A stretch of DNA of 6,139 bases from Aquincola sp. (GTDB taxonomy: Bacteria; Pseudomonadota; Gammaproteobacteria; Burkholderiales; Burkholderiaceae_C). This document shows positions 1 through 6,041 of the stretch, in pieces. The stretch lies in contig JAOUIM010000232.1 in NCBI GenBank assembly GCA_029884035.1, positions 1 through 6,139 on the forward strand, read 5' to 3'. Under the pieces are notes generated by a model. That model made no database searches. It was given only the letters and a program-made list of their open reading frames with translations, and was not told the origin of the DNA. A program made the position numbers and the translations under genes. How positions within the stretch are numbered: position 1 is the first letter of the stretch; each line of letters opens with the position of its first letter.

Positions 1-820
1 CCTGCTCGATATCGGCGTCGGGCATGACCACCATGTGGTTCTTCGCGCCGCCGAGCGCCTGCACGCGCTTGCCGTGGTGCGCGCCGGTCTCGTAGATGTA
101 CTGCGCGATCGGGGTCGAGCCGACGAACGACAGTGCCTTCACGTCGGGGTGCTCGAGCAGCGCGTCGACCGCCACCTTGTCGCCCTGGATCACGTTGAAC
201 ACGCCATCGGGCAGGCCGGCCTGCTTGAACAGCTCGCCCATGAAGACCGAGGGCGAGGGGTCACGCTCACTCGGCTTGAGGACGAACGTGTTGCCGCAAG
301 CGATCGCCACCGGGAACATCCAGCAGGGCACCATGCACGGGAAATTGAACGGCGTGATGCCGGCGACCACGCCGAGCGGCTGGCGCAGCGTCCAGTTGTC
401 GATGCCGGTGGAAACCTGGTCGGTGAAGTCGCCCTTGAGGAGTTGCGGGATGCCGCAGGCGAACTCGACGATGTCGATGCCGCGCGTGACCTCGCCCTGG
501 GCGTCGGTGAACACCTTGCCGTGTTCGGCGGTGATCATCGCAGCAATCGTGTCCCGATGCTGGTTCATGAGTTCCAGGAACTTCAGCATCACGCGAGCGC
601 GGCGGATCGGCGGCATGTTGGCCCAGGCCGGAAACGCGGCCTGCGCCGCCGCCACCGCGGCATGCACCTCGGCTTTCGAGGCCAGTGCGACCTGGCGCGC
701 TGCCGCGCCGGTGGCTGGATTGAAAACCGGTTGCTGCCGGCCGCTCGTGCTGGGCGTGCGCTGGCCTGCGATCCAATGGCCGACGTCGGTGGTGGTGGTG
801 AAGGCTTCGGGGGCGCCCAT
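1..820 (-). CDS. mmsA: Methylmalonate-semialdehyde dehydrogenase (CoA-acylating), N-terminal part, cut by left edge
   Basis: The enzyme converts methylmalonate semialdehyde (and malonate semialdehyde) with NAD+ and CoA to propionyl-CoA (acetyl-CoA) and CO2, late in valine catabolism and in inositol/thymine breakdown; it is cytosolic. Reading the minus strand from ATG at 820-818 gives 273 codons with no stop. Seen: the aldehyde dehydrogenase Rossmann and substrate core GVVAGITPFNFP (150-161) with the oxyanion-hole Asn159, LKPSE (181-185) for NAD binding, FVGSTPIA (232-239), and ALGGAKNHMVVMPDAD (255-270). The Glu of the ELGGK motif in hydrolytic aldehyde dehydrogenases is Ala255 here, in keeping with the CoA-dependent class. 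The catalytic Cys should lie just beyond the edge; the family has about 500 residues. The start is supported by GGAG (830-827) six bases upstream. No strong promoter was found. Family assignment is firm; the exact physiological pathway is inferred. Confidence 0.93.
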   Translation of the reverse strand, partial: MGAPEAFTTTTDVGHWIAGQRTPSTSGRQQPVFNPATGAAARQVALASKAEVHAAVAAAQAAFPAWANMPPIRRARVMLKFLELMNQHRDTIAAMITAEHGKVFTDAQGEVTRGIDIVEFACGIPQLLKGDFTDQVSTGIDNWTLRQPLGVVAGITPFNFPCMVPCWMFPVAIACGNTFVLKPSERDPSPSVFMGELFKQAGLPDGVFNVIQGDKVAVDALLEHPDVKALSFVGSTPIAQYIYETGAHHGKRVQALGGAKNHMVVMPDADIEQ

Positions 821-934
821 GTCGTGCTCCAGCGGGTTCGTGTAAGGGGGCCCACATCGTATCGCCCGCCGACGATCCGCGCGACGCCCAGCCGGGGATG
901 TTGGAAGTTGAGTGCTGCGAGGGTGGGCCGAACA

Positions 935-964
935 CGGACAGGGGTCCGCCGCGTCGCCGACAAT
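935..964 (+). promoter_or_regulatory. Possible sigma70 promoter for tRNA-Leu (and the transporter)
   Basis: CGGACA (935-940) and GACAAT (959-964) are separated by 18 bases and each matches four of six consensus positions. Transcription would begin near 970-972, leaving a 5' leader of only a few bases before the tRNA at 977. The match is modest and the assignment is inferred from position only. The remainder of the divergent spacer 821-976 shows no clear promoter for the minus-strand mmsA; the best -10-like box there is TACGAT (861-856, minus strand), without a recognisable -35. Confidence 0.35.
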
Positions 965-967
965 GCG

Positions 968-982
968 CCGGGCAATGCCCGG
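968..982 (+). repeat. Inverted repeat joining tRNA leader to tRNA 5' acceptor strand
   Basis: CCGGGC (968-973), AAT (974-976) and GCCCGG (977-982) form a perfect 6-bp inverted repeat with a 3-base loop. The left arm lies just upstream of the mature tRNA and copies the tRNA's own 3' acceptor strand (CCCGGGC, 1058-1064). In a precursor starting upstream of 968 it could compete for the 5' acceptor strand. If transcription starts near 971, only half of this arm would be in the RNA. Confidence 0.6.
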
Positions 983-1068
983 GTGGTGAAATTGGTAGAC
1001 ACAGCGGACTTAAAATCCGCGGCTTCTCGCAGGAGGGCGTGCCGGTTCGATCCCGGCCCCGGGCACCA
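977..1068 (+). tRNA. tRNA-Leu (anticodon UAA), CCA encoded
   Basis: All cloverleaf parts can be read. The acceptor stem GCCCGGG (977-983) pairs perfectly with CCCGGGC (1058-1064), followed by discriminator A and encoded CCA (1066-1068). The D-arm region contains the conserved GGTAGA stretch. The anticodon stem GCGGA/TCCGC (1004-1008/1016-1020) encloses loop CTTAAAA with anticodon TAA at 1011-1013. A long variable arm follows (about 1021-1040), typical of class II leucine tRNAs. The T-stem GCCGG/CCGGC (1041-1045/1053-1057) closes the loop TTCGATC. This tRNA reads UUA and, with wobble modification, UUG. I saw no in-frame TTA codon in any of the coding regions here, so UUG is probably its main local use. 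Confidence 0.98.
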
Positions 1069-1070
1069 CA

Positions 1071-1075
1071 AGGAG
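1071..1075 (+). promoter_or_regulatory. Ribosome binding site that fixes the TTG start of the transporter
   Basis: AGGAG (within AAGGAGA, 1070-1076) lies two bases after the tRNA CCA end and eight bases before TTG at 1084. This is the only strong Shine-Dalgarno motif near the N-terminus of the transporter. It supports a non-ATG start, because the open frame otherwise extends back through the tRNA and the first downstream ATG (1150) lies inside the conserved first-helix motif. Confidence 0.75.
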
Positions 1076-1083
1076 ATTCGCTG

Positions 1084-2388
1084 TTGGCCCTCTTCGCGCA
1101 GGAAGCGCTCAATCCCGGTGTGCGCAAGCGCGAGGTGTTCGGGTGGGCGATGTACGACTTCGCCAACTCGGGCTACACCACTGTCGTCCTGACGGCTGTC
1201 TTCAACACTTACTTTGTCGGTGTCGTGGCGGACAACGCACGGTGGGCCACGCTCGCGTGGACGCTCGCGCTGGCCGTGTCGTGCCTCGTCGTGATGTTCA
1301 CGATGCCCGCGCTCGGTGCCTTCGCGGACCTGCGTGCGGCCAAGAAAAGGCTACTGGCGCTGACCACGGCCGCCTGCGTCGCCGCGACGCTCGCGCTGGC
1401 GGCCGTCGGGCGCGGCGACGTGGCGCTCGCGGTGCTTGCGATCGTCGTTTCCAACATCTTCTATTCGTATGGGGAGTCTCTCACGGCGGCTTTCCTGCCC
1501 GAACTCGCCACGCGCGATGCACTGGGCAAGGTTTCGGGCTGGGGTTGGAGCTTCGGCTACTTCGGCGGGATGCTGTCGCTGGGCCTTTCGCTGGGATACG
1601 TCCTGTGGGCGCAGGGCCAGGGCCAGAAAGCCGAGCAGTTCGTGCCCGTCACAATGTTCATCACGGCAGCGGTGTATGGCGTTGCATCGTTGGCCACATT
1701 CGCGCTGCTGCGCGAACGTGCGCAGCCGCAGGCCGGCGCGGCGCATGGACTCGGCGAGTCGCTCCGCCGGCTGAAGCAGACTTGGCACGAGGCGAGTCGG
1801 TACCGCGATTTCTCGTGGCTGCTCGCATGTGCCACCGCTTACCAGGCCGGTATTGCCGTGGTCATTGCGCTGGCCGCGGTGTATGCGGAGCAGGTGCTGG
1901 GCTTCCATCAGTCGCAGACGATGACTCTGGTCTTCCTCGTGAACATCGCCTCGGCCGTCGGGGCGTTTGCCTTTGGCTACTGGCAGGACCGCACCGGCCA
2001 CAAGCGCGCACTGGCGGTCACGCTCGTCGGCTGGATCGTGATGTGCGCATTGGCCGCGATGGCCACGAGTGCGGCGCTGTTCTGGGTGGCCGCCTGCGTT
2101 GCCGGCCTGTGCATGGGCTCGAGCCAGTCGGCCGGCCGGGCGATGGCCGGGCTGCTCGCGCCTCCCGACAGGCTGGCGGAGTTCTTCGGCCTGTGGACGT
2201 TTGCTGTGCGCCTGGCTGCCATCGTCGGTCCCGTCACCTACGGGCTCGTGACCTGGGCCACGGCGGGCAATCACCGGTTGGCCATCGTCTCGACCGCCGC
2301 CTTCTTCCTGCTCGGACTCGTGCTGCTGCGCTCGGTCAACGTCGAGCGCGGCGCGCGTGAGGCGATTCACCTGGAGCGGGCGCCCTAG
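1084..2388 (+). CDS. Major facilitator superfamily transporter, Atg22/UMF1 type
   Basis: An inner-membrane secondary transporter of 434 residues from a TTG start. Seen: the N-terminal signature FGWAMYDFANSGYTTVV (19-35) that typifies the UMF1/Atg22-like MFS family; an MFS motif-A-like loop GAFADLRAAKKR (78-89); SGWGWSFGYFGG (151-162); a second motif-A-like loop FGYWQDRTGHKR (297-308) between the seventh to ninth helices; and GSSQSAGRAMAG with EFFGLW (345-371). About twelve hydrophobic segments can be picked out, with a longer polar stretch at 210-243 dividing the two halves, as usual for MFS. TTG 1084 is preferred over CTG 1081 because of its spacing to AGGAG. The gene begins 15 nt after tRNA-Leu with no terminator between, so co-transcription is likely. 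Yeast Atg22 exports vacuolar amino acids; the substrate of bacterial members is mostly unknown and is not deducible here. Family confident, substrate unknown. Confidence 0.93.
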   Translation: MALFAQEALNPGVRKREVFGWAMYDFANSGYTTVVLTAVFNTYFVGVVADNARWATLAWTLALAVSCLVVMFTMPALGAFADLRAAKKRLLALTTAACVAATLALAAVGRGDVALAVLAIVVSNIFYSYGESLTAAFLPELATRDALGKVSGWGWSFGYFGGMLSLGLSLGYVLWAQGQGQKAEQFVPVTMFITAAVYGVASLATFALLRERAQPQAGAAHGLGESLRRLKQTWHEASRYRDFSWLLACATAYQAGIAVVIALAAVYAEQVLGFHQSQTMTLVFLVNIASAVGAFAFGYWQDRTGHKRALAVTLVGWIVMCALAAMATSAALFWVAACVAGLCMGSSQSAGRAMAGLLAPPDRLAEFFGLWTFAVRLAAIVGPVTYGLVTWATAGNHRLAIVSTAAFFLLGLVLLRSVNVERGAREAIHLERAP

Positions 2389-2408
2389 AATCGAACGATC
2401 GTTCGATT
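2389..2408 (+). promoter_or_regulatory. Perfect 20-bp palindrome, probable TetR-type operator
   Basis: The half-site AATCGAACGA followed by TCGTTCGATT is its own reverse complement over all 20 bases. It starts directly after the transporter stop codon and overlaps a TAGAAT box (2386-2391). Size, perfect symmetry and the ACGATCGT core are typical of TetR-family operators. Regulators of fatty acid catabolism in proteobacteria are candidates, but no regulator gene is in the window. A related half-site GTTCGG recurs at 2421-2426, 20 bases after GTTCGA (2401-2406). As RNA it could form an 8-bp stem with a GATC loop followed by TTTAT, so a weak terminator for the transporter is an alternative; the short T run and A/T-rich stem ends make that less likely. 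Confidence 0.6.
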
Positions 2409-2421
2409 TATCGTGGGAGCG

Positions 2422-2450
2422 TTCGGTCGCGCGGGTGCAAAGCCTAGAAT
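2422..2450 (+). promoter_or_regulatory. Candidate promoter of the etfBA operon
   Basis: TAGAAT (2445-2450) matches the -10 consensus at five of six positions. Seventeen bases upstream is TTCGGT (2422-2427), a poor -35. Transcription would begin near 2456-2458, at the left edge of the palindrome at 2455-2470, so a protein bound there would block initiation. An identical CCTAGAAT sits 59 bases upstream (2384-2391) beside the other palindrome, and a second tandem promoter there is possible, though its -35 region is also poor. Confidence 0.4.
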
Positions 2451-2454
2451 GCCC

Positions 2455-2470
2455 TTTACGTTAACGTCAA
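2455..2470 (+). promoter_or_regulatory. LiuR-like palindromic operator before etfB
   Basis: TTTACGTTAACGTCAA has a perfect 10-bp palindromic core, ACGTTAACGT, and matching outer TT/AA, with one mismatched pair (T2457 against C2468). It sits 21 bases upstream of the etfB start and just downstream of the likely -10 box. From memory it resembles the ACGT-N2-ACGT motif assigned by comparative genomics to LiuR, the MerR-family regulator of leucine/isovalerate and fatty acid degradation genes in proteobacteria, whose predicted regulons can include etf and acyl-CoA dehydrogenase genes. The palindrome is seen; the regulator is inferred. Confidence 0.55.
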
Positions 2471-2491
2471 TTGCTCGAGGAGTTGCGTCCC

Positions 2492-3247
2492 ATGAAGGTG
2501 CTGGTGCCCGTCAAACGGGTGGTCGACTACAACGTCAAGGTTCGCGTCAAGAGCGATGGCAGCGGGGTGGACATTGCCAACGTCAAGATGAGCATGAACC
2601 CCTTCGACGAGATTGCCATCGAGGAGGCCGTTCGTCTGAAGGAGAAGGGGGTGGCCACAGAAGTCATCGCCGTGTCCTGCGGCGTCACCCAGTGCCAGGA
2701 GACCTTGCGCACCGCGATGGCCATCGGCGCCGACCGCGCGATTCATGTCGAGACGCCGGCTGACGTCGATCTGCAGCCGCTGGCCGTGGCCAAGCTGCTC
2801 AAGGCGCTGGTCGACAAGGAAAAGCCCGGCCTGGTGATCGTTGGCAAGCAGGCCATCGACGATGACTGCAACCAGACGGGCCAGATGCTGGCCGCGCTGG
2901 CTGGCCTGCCCCAAGGCACGTTCGCGTCCAAGGTGGAGGTGGCCGACGGCAAGGTCAGCGTCACGCGCGAGGTCGATGGCGGCCTCGAGACGATCCGCCT
3001 ATCGCTGCCGGCGGTCATCACTGCCGACCTGCGCCTGAACGAGCCGCGCTACGTCACGCTGCCCAACATCATGAAGGCCAAGAAGAAGCCGCTCGAGGCG
3101 ATCAAACCCGCCGACCTGGGCGTCGACATCACCCCGCGCATCAAGACCCTGAAGGTCAGCGACCCGCCCAAGCGCGGCGCGGGCGTCAAAGTGCCCGACG
3201 TGGCCGCGCTCGTTGCCAAGCTCAAGAACGAAGCCAAGGTGATCTGA
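2492..3247 (+). CDS. etfB: Electron transfer flavoprotein beta subunit
   Basis: A 251-residue subunit (family about 250) of the soluble heterodimeric ETF that takes electrons from acyl-CoA dehydrogenases and passes them to ETF:ubiquinone oxidoreductase. Seen: the N-terminal MKVLVPVKRVVDYN (1-14) and NPFDEIAIEEAVRLK (36-50); GKQAIDDDCNQTGQ (118-131) of the AMP-binding fold; the ETF-beta signature VTREVDGGLETIRLSLPAV (157-175); and the recognition loop LNEPRYVTLPNIMKAKKK (182-199), whose Leu190 corresponds to the human Leu195 that docks into partner dehydrogenases. It looks like classical non-bifurcating ETF. ATG 2492 is chosen over TTG 2471 because GAGGAG (2477-2482) lies nine bases upstream and the protein then begins at the conserved MKVLVPVK. 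First gene of the operon, downstream of two palindromes. Confidence 0.98.
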   Translation: MKVLVPVKRVVDYNVKVRVKSDGSGVDIANVKMSMNPFDEIAIEEAVRLKEKGVATEVIAVSCGVTQCQETLRTAMAIGADRAIHVETPADVDLQPLAVAKLLKALVDKEKPGLVIVGKQAIDDDCNQTGQMLAALAGLPQGTFASKVEVADGKVSVTREVDGGLETIRLSLPAVITADLRLNEPRYVTLPNIMKAKKKPLEAIKPADLGVDITPRIKTLKVSDPPKRGAGVKVPDVAALVAKLKNEAKVI

Positions 3248-4180
3248 ATGAGCGTCCTCGTCATCGCCGAACACGACCACGGCGCCCTCAAGGGCACGAC
3301 ACTCAACACCGTGACGGCCGCGCTGCAGTGCGGCGGTGACGTGCACGTGCTCGTCGCCGGCCACAACGCATCCGGGGCTGCGCAGGCCGCCGCGCAGATC
3401 GCGGGTGTGGCCAAGGTGCTGCACGCCGACAGCGCGTGCCTGGCCGAGCAGCTGGCCGAGAACGTCGCGACCCAGGTCCTCGCGGTCGCGAAGAATTACA
3501 GCCACCTGCTGTTCCCTGCCACCGCGCATGGCAAGAACGTGGCGCCAAGGGTGGCGGCCTTGCTCGACGTGGCGCAGGTCAGTGACGCATCGAAGGTCGT
3601 CGGGCCCGACACCTTCGAGCGATCAATCTATGCCGGCAATGCGGTGGCCACGGTCCAGACCAGTGATGCGATCAAGGTCGTCACCGTGCGCACCACGGGC
3701 TTCGATCCGGCGCCTGCCGCCGGCGGCACCGCGGCCGTCGCGAAGATCGACGCGGTGGCCGACAGCGGCTTGAGCAGTTTCGTCGGCGCGGAGATCGCCA
3801 AGCTCGACCGGCCCGAGCTCACCGCCGCCAAGATCATCGTCAGCGGTGGCCGTGCGCTGGGCAGCGGCGACAAGTTCACCGAAGTACTCACGCCGCTGGC
3901 CGACAAGCTCGGCGCCGCGTTGGGCGCCAGCCGCGCAGCGGTCGATGCCGGCTATGCGCCCAACGACTGGCAGGTGGGCCAGACCGGCAAGATCGTCGCG
4001 CCGCAGCTGTACATCGCCTGCGGCATCAGCGGCGCGATCCAGCACCTGGCCGGCATGAAGGACTCCAAGGTGATCGTGGCGATCAACAAGGATCCCGAGG
4101 CACCGATCTTCAGCGTGGCCGACTACGGGCTCGAGGCGGACCTGTTTGTCGCGGTGCCGGAACTGACGAAGGCGCTGTAA
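3248..4180 (+). CDS. etfA: Electron transfer flavoprotein alpha subunit
   Basis: The 310-residue partner of EtfB, carrying the redox-active FAD in its C-terminal domain. Seen: an N-terminal alpha/beta domain from MSVLVIAEHDHGALK; then VSGGRALGSGDKF (198-210), GASRAAVDAGYAPND (226-240), QVGQTGKIVAPQLYIACGIS (242-261) and GAIQHLAGMKDSKVIVAINK (262-281), matching the ETF-alpha signature. Arg229, Thr246 and His266 align with human Arg249, Thr266 and His286 near the flavin ring, all intact. ATG begins immediately after the etfB TGA (no spacer), with AAGGTG (3236-3241) six bases before it inside the etfB end, so the two are translationally coupled as expected for a 1:1 dimer. Confidence 0.98.
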   Translation: MSVLVIAEHDHGALKGTTLNTVTAALQCGGDVHVLVAGHNASGAAQAAAQIAGVAKVLHADSACLAEQLAENVATQVLAVAKNYSHLLFPATAHGKNVAPRVAALLDVAQVSDASKVVGPDTFERSIYAGNAVATVQTSDAIKVVTVRTTGFDPAPAAGGTAAVAKIDAVADSGLSSFVGAEIAKLDRPELTAAKIIVSGGRALGSGDKFTEVLTPLADKLGAALGASRAAVDAGYAPNDWQVGQTGKIVAPQLYIACGISGAIQHLAGMKDSKVIVAINKDPEAPIFSVADYGLEADLFVAVPELTKAL

Positions 4181-4192
4181 GGCACGACTGAT

Positions 4193-4223
4193 CCATTTGC
4201 AGGCAATGGGTGCCGAAAGGCAC
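4193..4223 (+). promoter_or_regulatory. Two abutting intercistronic hairpins before the acyl-CoA dehydrogenase gene
   Basis: CCATT (4193-4197) pairs with AATGG (4205-4209) around a 7-base loop. Immediately adjacent, GTGCC (4210-4214) pairs with GGCAC (4219-4223) around a GAAA tetraloop of the stable GNRA class. No base separates the two stems, so they could stack coaxially. GTGCC can alternatively pair with GGCAC at 4181-4185, just after the etfA stop, so two exclusive folds are possible. There is no T run, so this is not an intrinsic terminator. A role in mRNA processing, stability or translation of the downstream gene is inferred only. Confidence 0.4.
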
Positions 4224-4238
4224 TTCGACGGACCCCCC

Positions 4239-6041
4239 ATGAGTACCTACCACGCCCCCGTCAAGGACATGCTGTTTTGCATGAAGGAACTGGCCAACCT
4301 CGATGCCGTTGCGAAGTTGCCCGGGTTCGAGGAAGCCGGCATCGACACCGCCGCAGCGGTTCTCGAGGAGTGCGCGCGGTTCAACGAGAACGTGGTGGCG
4401 CCGTTGAATCGTGAGGGCGACGTGAATCCGTCGTCGTTCAAGGACGGTCGGGTCACGACGACGCCCGGCTTCAAGCAGGCGTTCCGGCAGTTCGCCGAGG
4501 GCGGATGGCAGGGGCTGCAGCACCCGAGCGACTTCGGTGGCCAGGGACTGCCGAAGACGATCGCGGCGGCCTGCATCGAGATGCTCAACAGCGCGAACCT
4601 GAGCTTTGCGCTGTGCCCGTTGCTGACCGACGGTGCAATCGAGGCGCTCCTGACCGCCGGCACGCCGCAGCAGCAGCAGACGTACATCCCGCATTTCATC
4701 GATGGCTCGTGGACCGGGACGATGAACCTGACCGAGCCGCAGGCCGGCAGCGACCTCGCGCTGGTGCGCACGCGTGCCGAGCCGCAGCCCGACGGCAGCT
4801 ACAAGCTGTTCGGCACCAAGATCTTCATCACCTACGGCGAGCACGACATGGCGGACAACATCGTCCACCTCGTCCTCGCGCGAGTCAGCGGGGCACCCGA
4901 AGGCGTCAAGGGCATTTCCCTGTTCATCTGCCCGAAGGTGCTGCCCGATGGCCAGCGCAATGACGTGCAATGCGTGTCGATCGAGCACAAGCTCGGCATC
5001 AAGGCCAGCCCGACGGCGGTTCTGCAATACGGTGACGGCACCGCAGCCAAGAATGTGAATGGCACCGGACCCGGTGCCGTGGCCTGGATCGTCGGCCAGG
5101 AGAACCGCGGCCTCGAGTACATGTTCATCATGATGAACGCGGCGCGCTACGCGGTCGGCGTGCAGGGCATCGCGGTCGCCGAACGCGCCTACCAGCAGGC
5201 AGTGGCCTACGCGCGTGACCGCGTTCAGAGCCGCCCGGTCGACGGCTCGATCAACAAGAGCGCGCCGATCATCCATCACCCCGACGTCAAGCGCATGCTG
5301 CTGACGATGCGTGCCTACACCGAGGGCTGTCGCGCGATGGCGATCGTGGCGGCCGCGGCGTTCGACGCGGCACACCATGATCCGGACGCCTCCACGCGGG
5401 CGCAGAACCAGGCGTTCTACGAGTTTCTGGTTCCGTTGGTGAAAGGATTCAGTACCGAGATGAGCCTGGAGGTAGCCTCGCTCGGCGTGCAGGTGCATGG
5501 CGGGATGGGCTACATCGAGGAAACGGGTGCGGCACAGCTGCTCCGCGATGCCAAGATCCTCACGATCTACGAGGGCACGACCGCGATCCAGGCCAACGAT
5601 CTGGTCGGGCGCAAGACCGCGCGCGATGGGGGCCAAGTGGCCAAGGCGATCGCCGGGCAGATCGAAGCCACCGAGCGCGCGCTCGGCGGGCGCGCCAGCG
5701 CCGCGTGCCGCGCGACGCACAAGCACCTGAGCGCAGCACGTGCGGCGTTCGTCGAGGTCGTCGACTTCGTCGCGGGCCAGACCAAGGCGAGCCCGAACGC
5801 GGTGTTCGCCGGCTCGGTCCCCTACCTGATGCTCGCTGGCAACGTGGTGGCGGGCTGGCAGCTGGCGCGCGCGCTGGTCGTCGCCGAAGACAAGGCTGGC
5901 GAGGACGCGGCCTTCATGGGTGCAAAGGCTGCGACAGCGCGCTTCTACGCCGAGCACATCCTGTCGAAGGTCCCGGGCATTCGCGACAGCATCGTCGAAG
6001 GCCACGCGGCCGTGACCGAGATGGCGACGGAGGCGTTCTGA
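4239..6041 (+). CDS. Acyl-CoA dehydrogenase with C-terminal extension (about 600 residues)
   Basis: A cytosolic FAD enzyme that forms the trans-2-enoyl-CoA from an acyl-CoA and reduces ETF. Its 600 residues match the long acyl-CoA dehydrogenase class. Domains: a short N-terminal cap (about 3-35, MSTYHAPVKDM), the helical N domain (about 40-155), the beta domain with MNLTEPQAGSD (162-172) and TKIFITYGE (193-201), the C-terminal helical domain (about 285-455) with QVHGGMGYIEETGAAQLLRD (418-437), and an extra C-terminal domain (about 465-595). The likely catalytic base is Glu445 in IYEGTTAIQ, where medium-chain enzymes have theirs. DmdC (methylmercaptopropionyl-CoA) and long-chain FadE-like enzymes share this architecture, so the substrate is undecided. 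ATG 4239 is preferred over TTG 4197 or ATG 4206 because homologues begin MSTYHAP; its ribosome binding site (ACGGA, 4228-4232) is weak. Confidence 0.96.
   Translation: MSTYHAPVKDMLFCMKELANLDAVAKLPGFEEAGIDTAAAVLEECARFNENVVAPLNREGDVNPSSFKDGRVTTTPGFKQAFRQFAEGGWQGLQHPSDFGGQGLPKTIAAACIEMLNSANLSFALCPLLTDGAIEALLTAGTPQQQQTYIPHFIDGSWTGTMNLTEPQAGSDLALVRTRAEPQPDGSYKLFGTKIFITYGEHDMADNIVHLVLARVSGAPEGVKGISLFICPKVLPDGQRNDVQCVSIEHKLGIKASPTAVLQYGDGTAAKNVNGTGPGAVAWIVGQENRGLEYMFIMMNAARYAVGVQGIAVAERAYQQAVAYARDRVQSRPVDGSINKSAPIIHHPDVKRMLLTMRAYTEGCRAMAIVAAAAFDAAHHDPDASTRAQNQAFYEFLVPLVKGFSTEMSLEVASLGVQVHGGMGYIEETGAAQLLRDAKILTIYEGTTAIQANDLVGRKTARDGGQVAKAIAGQIEATERALGGRASAACRATHKHLSAARAAFVEVVDFVAGQTKASPNAVFAGSVPYLMLAGNVVAGWQLARALVVAEDKAGEDAAFMGAKAATARFYAEHILSKVPGIRDSIVEGHAAVTEMATEAF

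Noticed and set aside
977..1068. tRNA-Leu as an integration site for a mobile element
   Set aside because: No integrase gene and no second copy of the tRNA 3' end was found in the window, and the flanking genes look like ordinary chromosomal genes with the same base composition.
898..1083. Upstream extension of the transporter frame to an ATG at 898
   Set aside because: It would translate through the complete tRNA-Leu gene. AGGAG before TTG 1084 and the usual N-terminal length of the family favour the later start.
267..1166. A 299-codon minus-strand open frame across mmsA, the tRNA and the start of the transporter
   Set aside because: It is out of frame with mmsA, crosses the tRNA gene and has no family resemblance; it is a shadow frame.
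35..1192. A 385-codon plus-strand open frame opposite mmsA and running through the tRNA
   Set aside because: It overlaps the well-supported minus-strand mmsA and the tRNA gene, and has low-complexity Arg/Ala/His-rich composition.
2389..2413. Rho-independent terminator of the transporter gene
   Set aside because: The perfect palindrome could form a stem in RNA, but only three Ts follow the stem pairs closely and the symmetry extends through the loop, which fits a DNA-binding site better. It is kept only as an alternative.
2441..2470. Minus-strand promoter-like pair TTGACG (2470-2465) and TAGGCT (2446-2441), 18-base spacing
   Set aside because: The -10 is poor, TTGACG is part of the palindrome, and there is no minus-strand gene downstream; it would only make antisense RNA to the transporter.
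4110..6005. A 631-codon open frame on the minus strand opposite the acyl-CoA dehydrogenase gene
   Set aside because: Its translation is rich in Arg, His, Ala and Asp with no recognisable motif, the expected antisense shadow of a GC-rich gene. The plus strand encodes a clear enzyme throughout.
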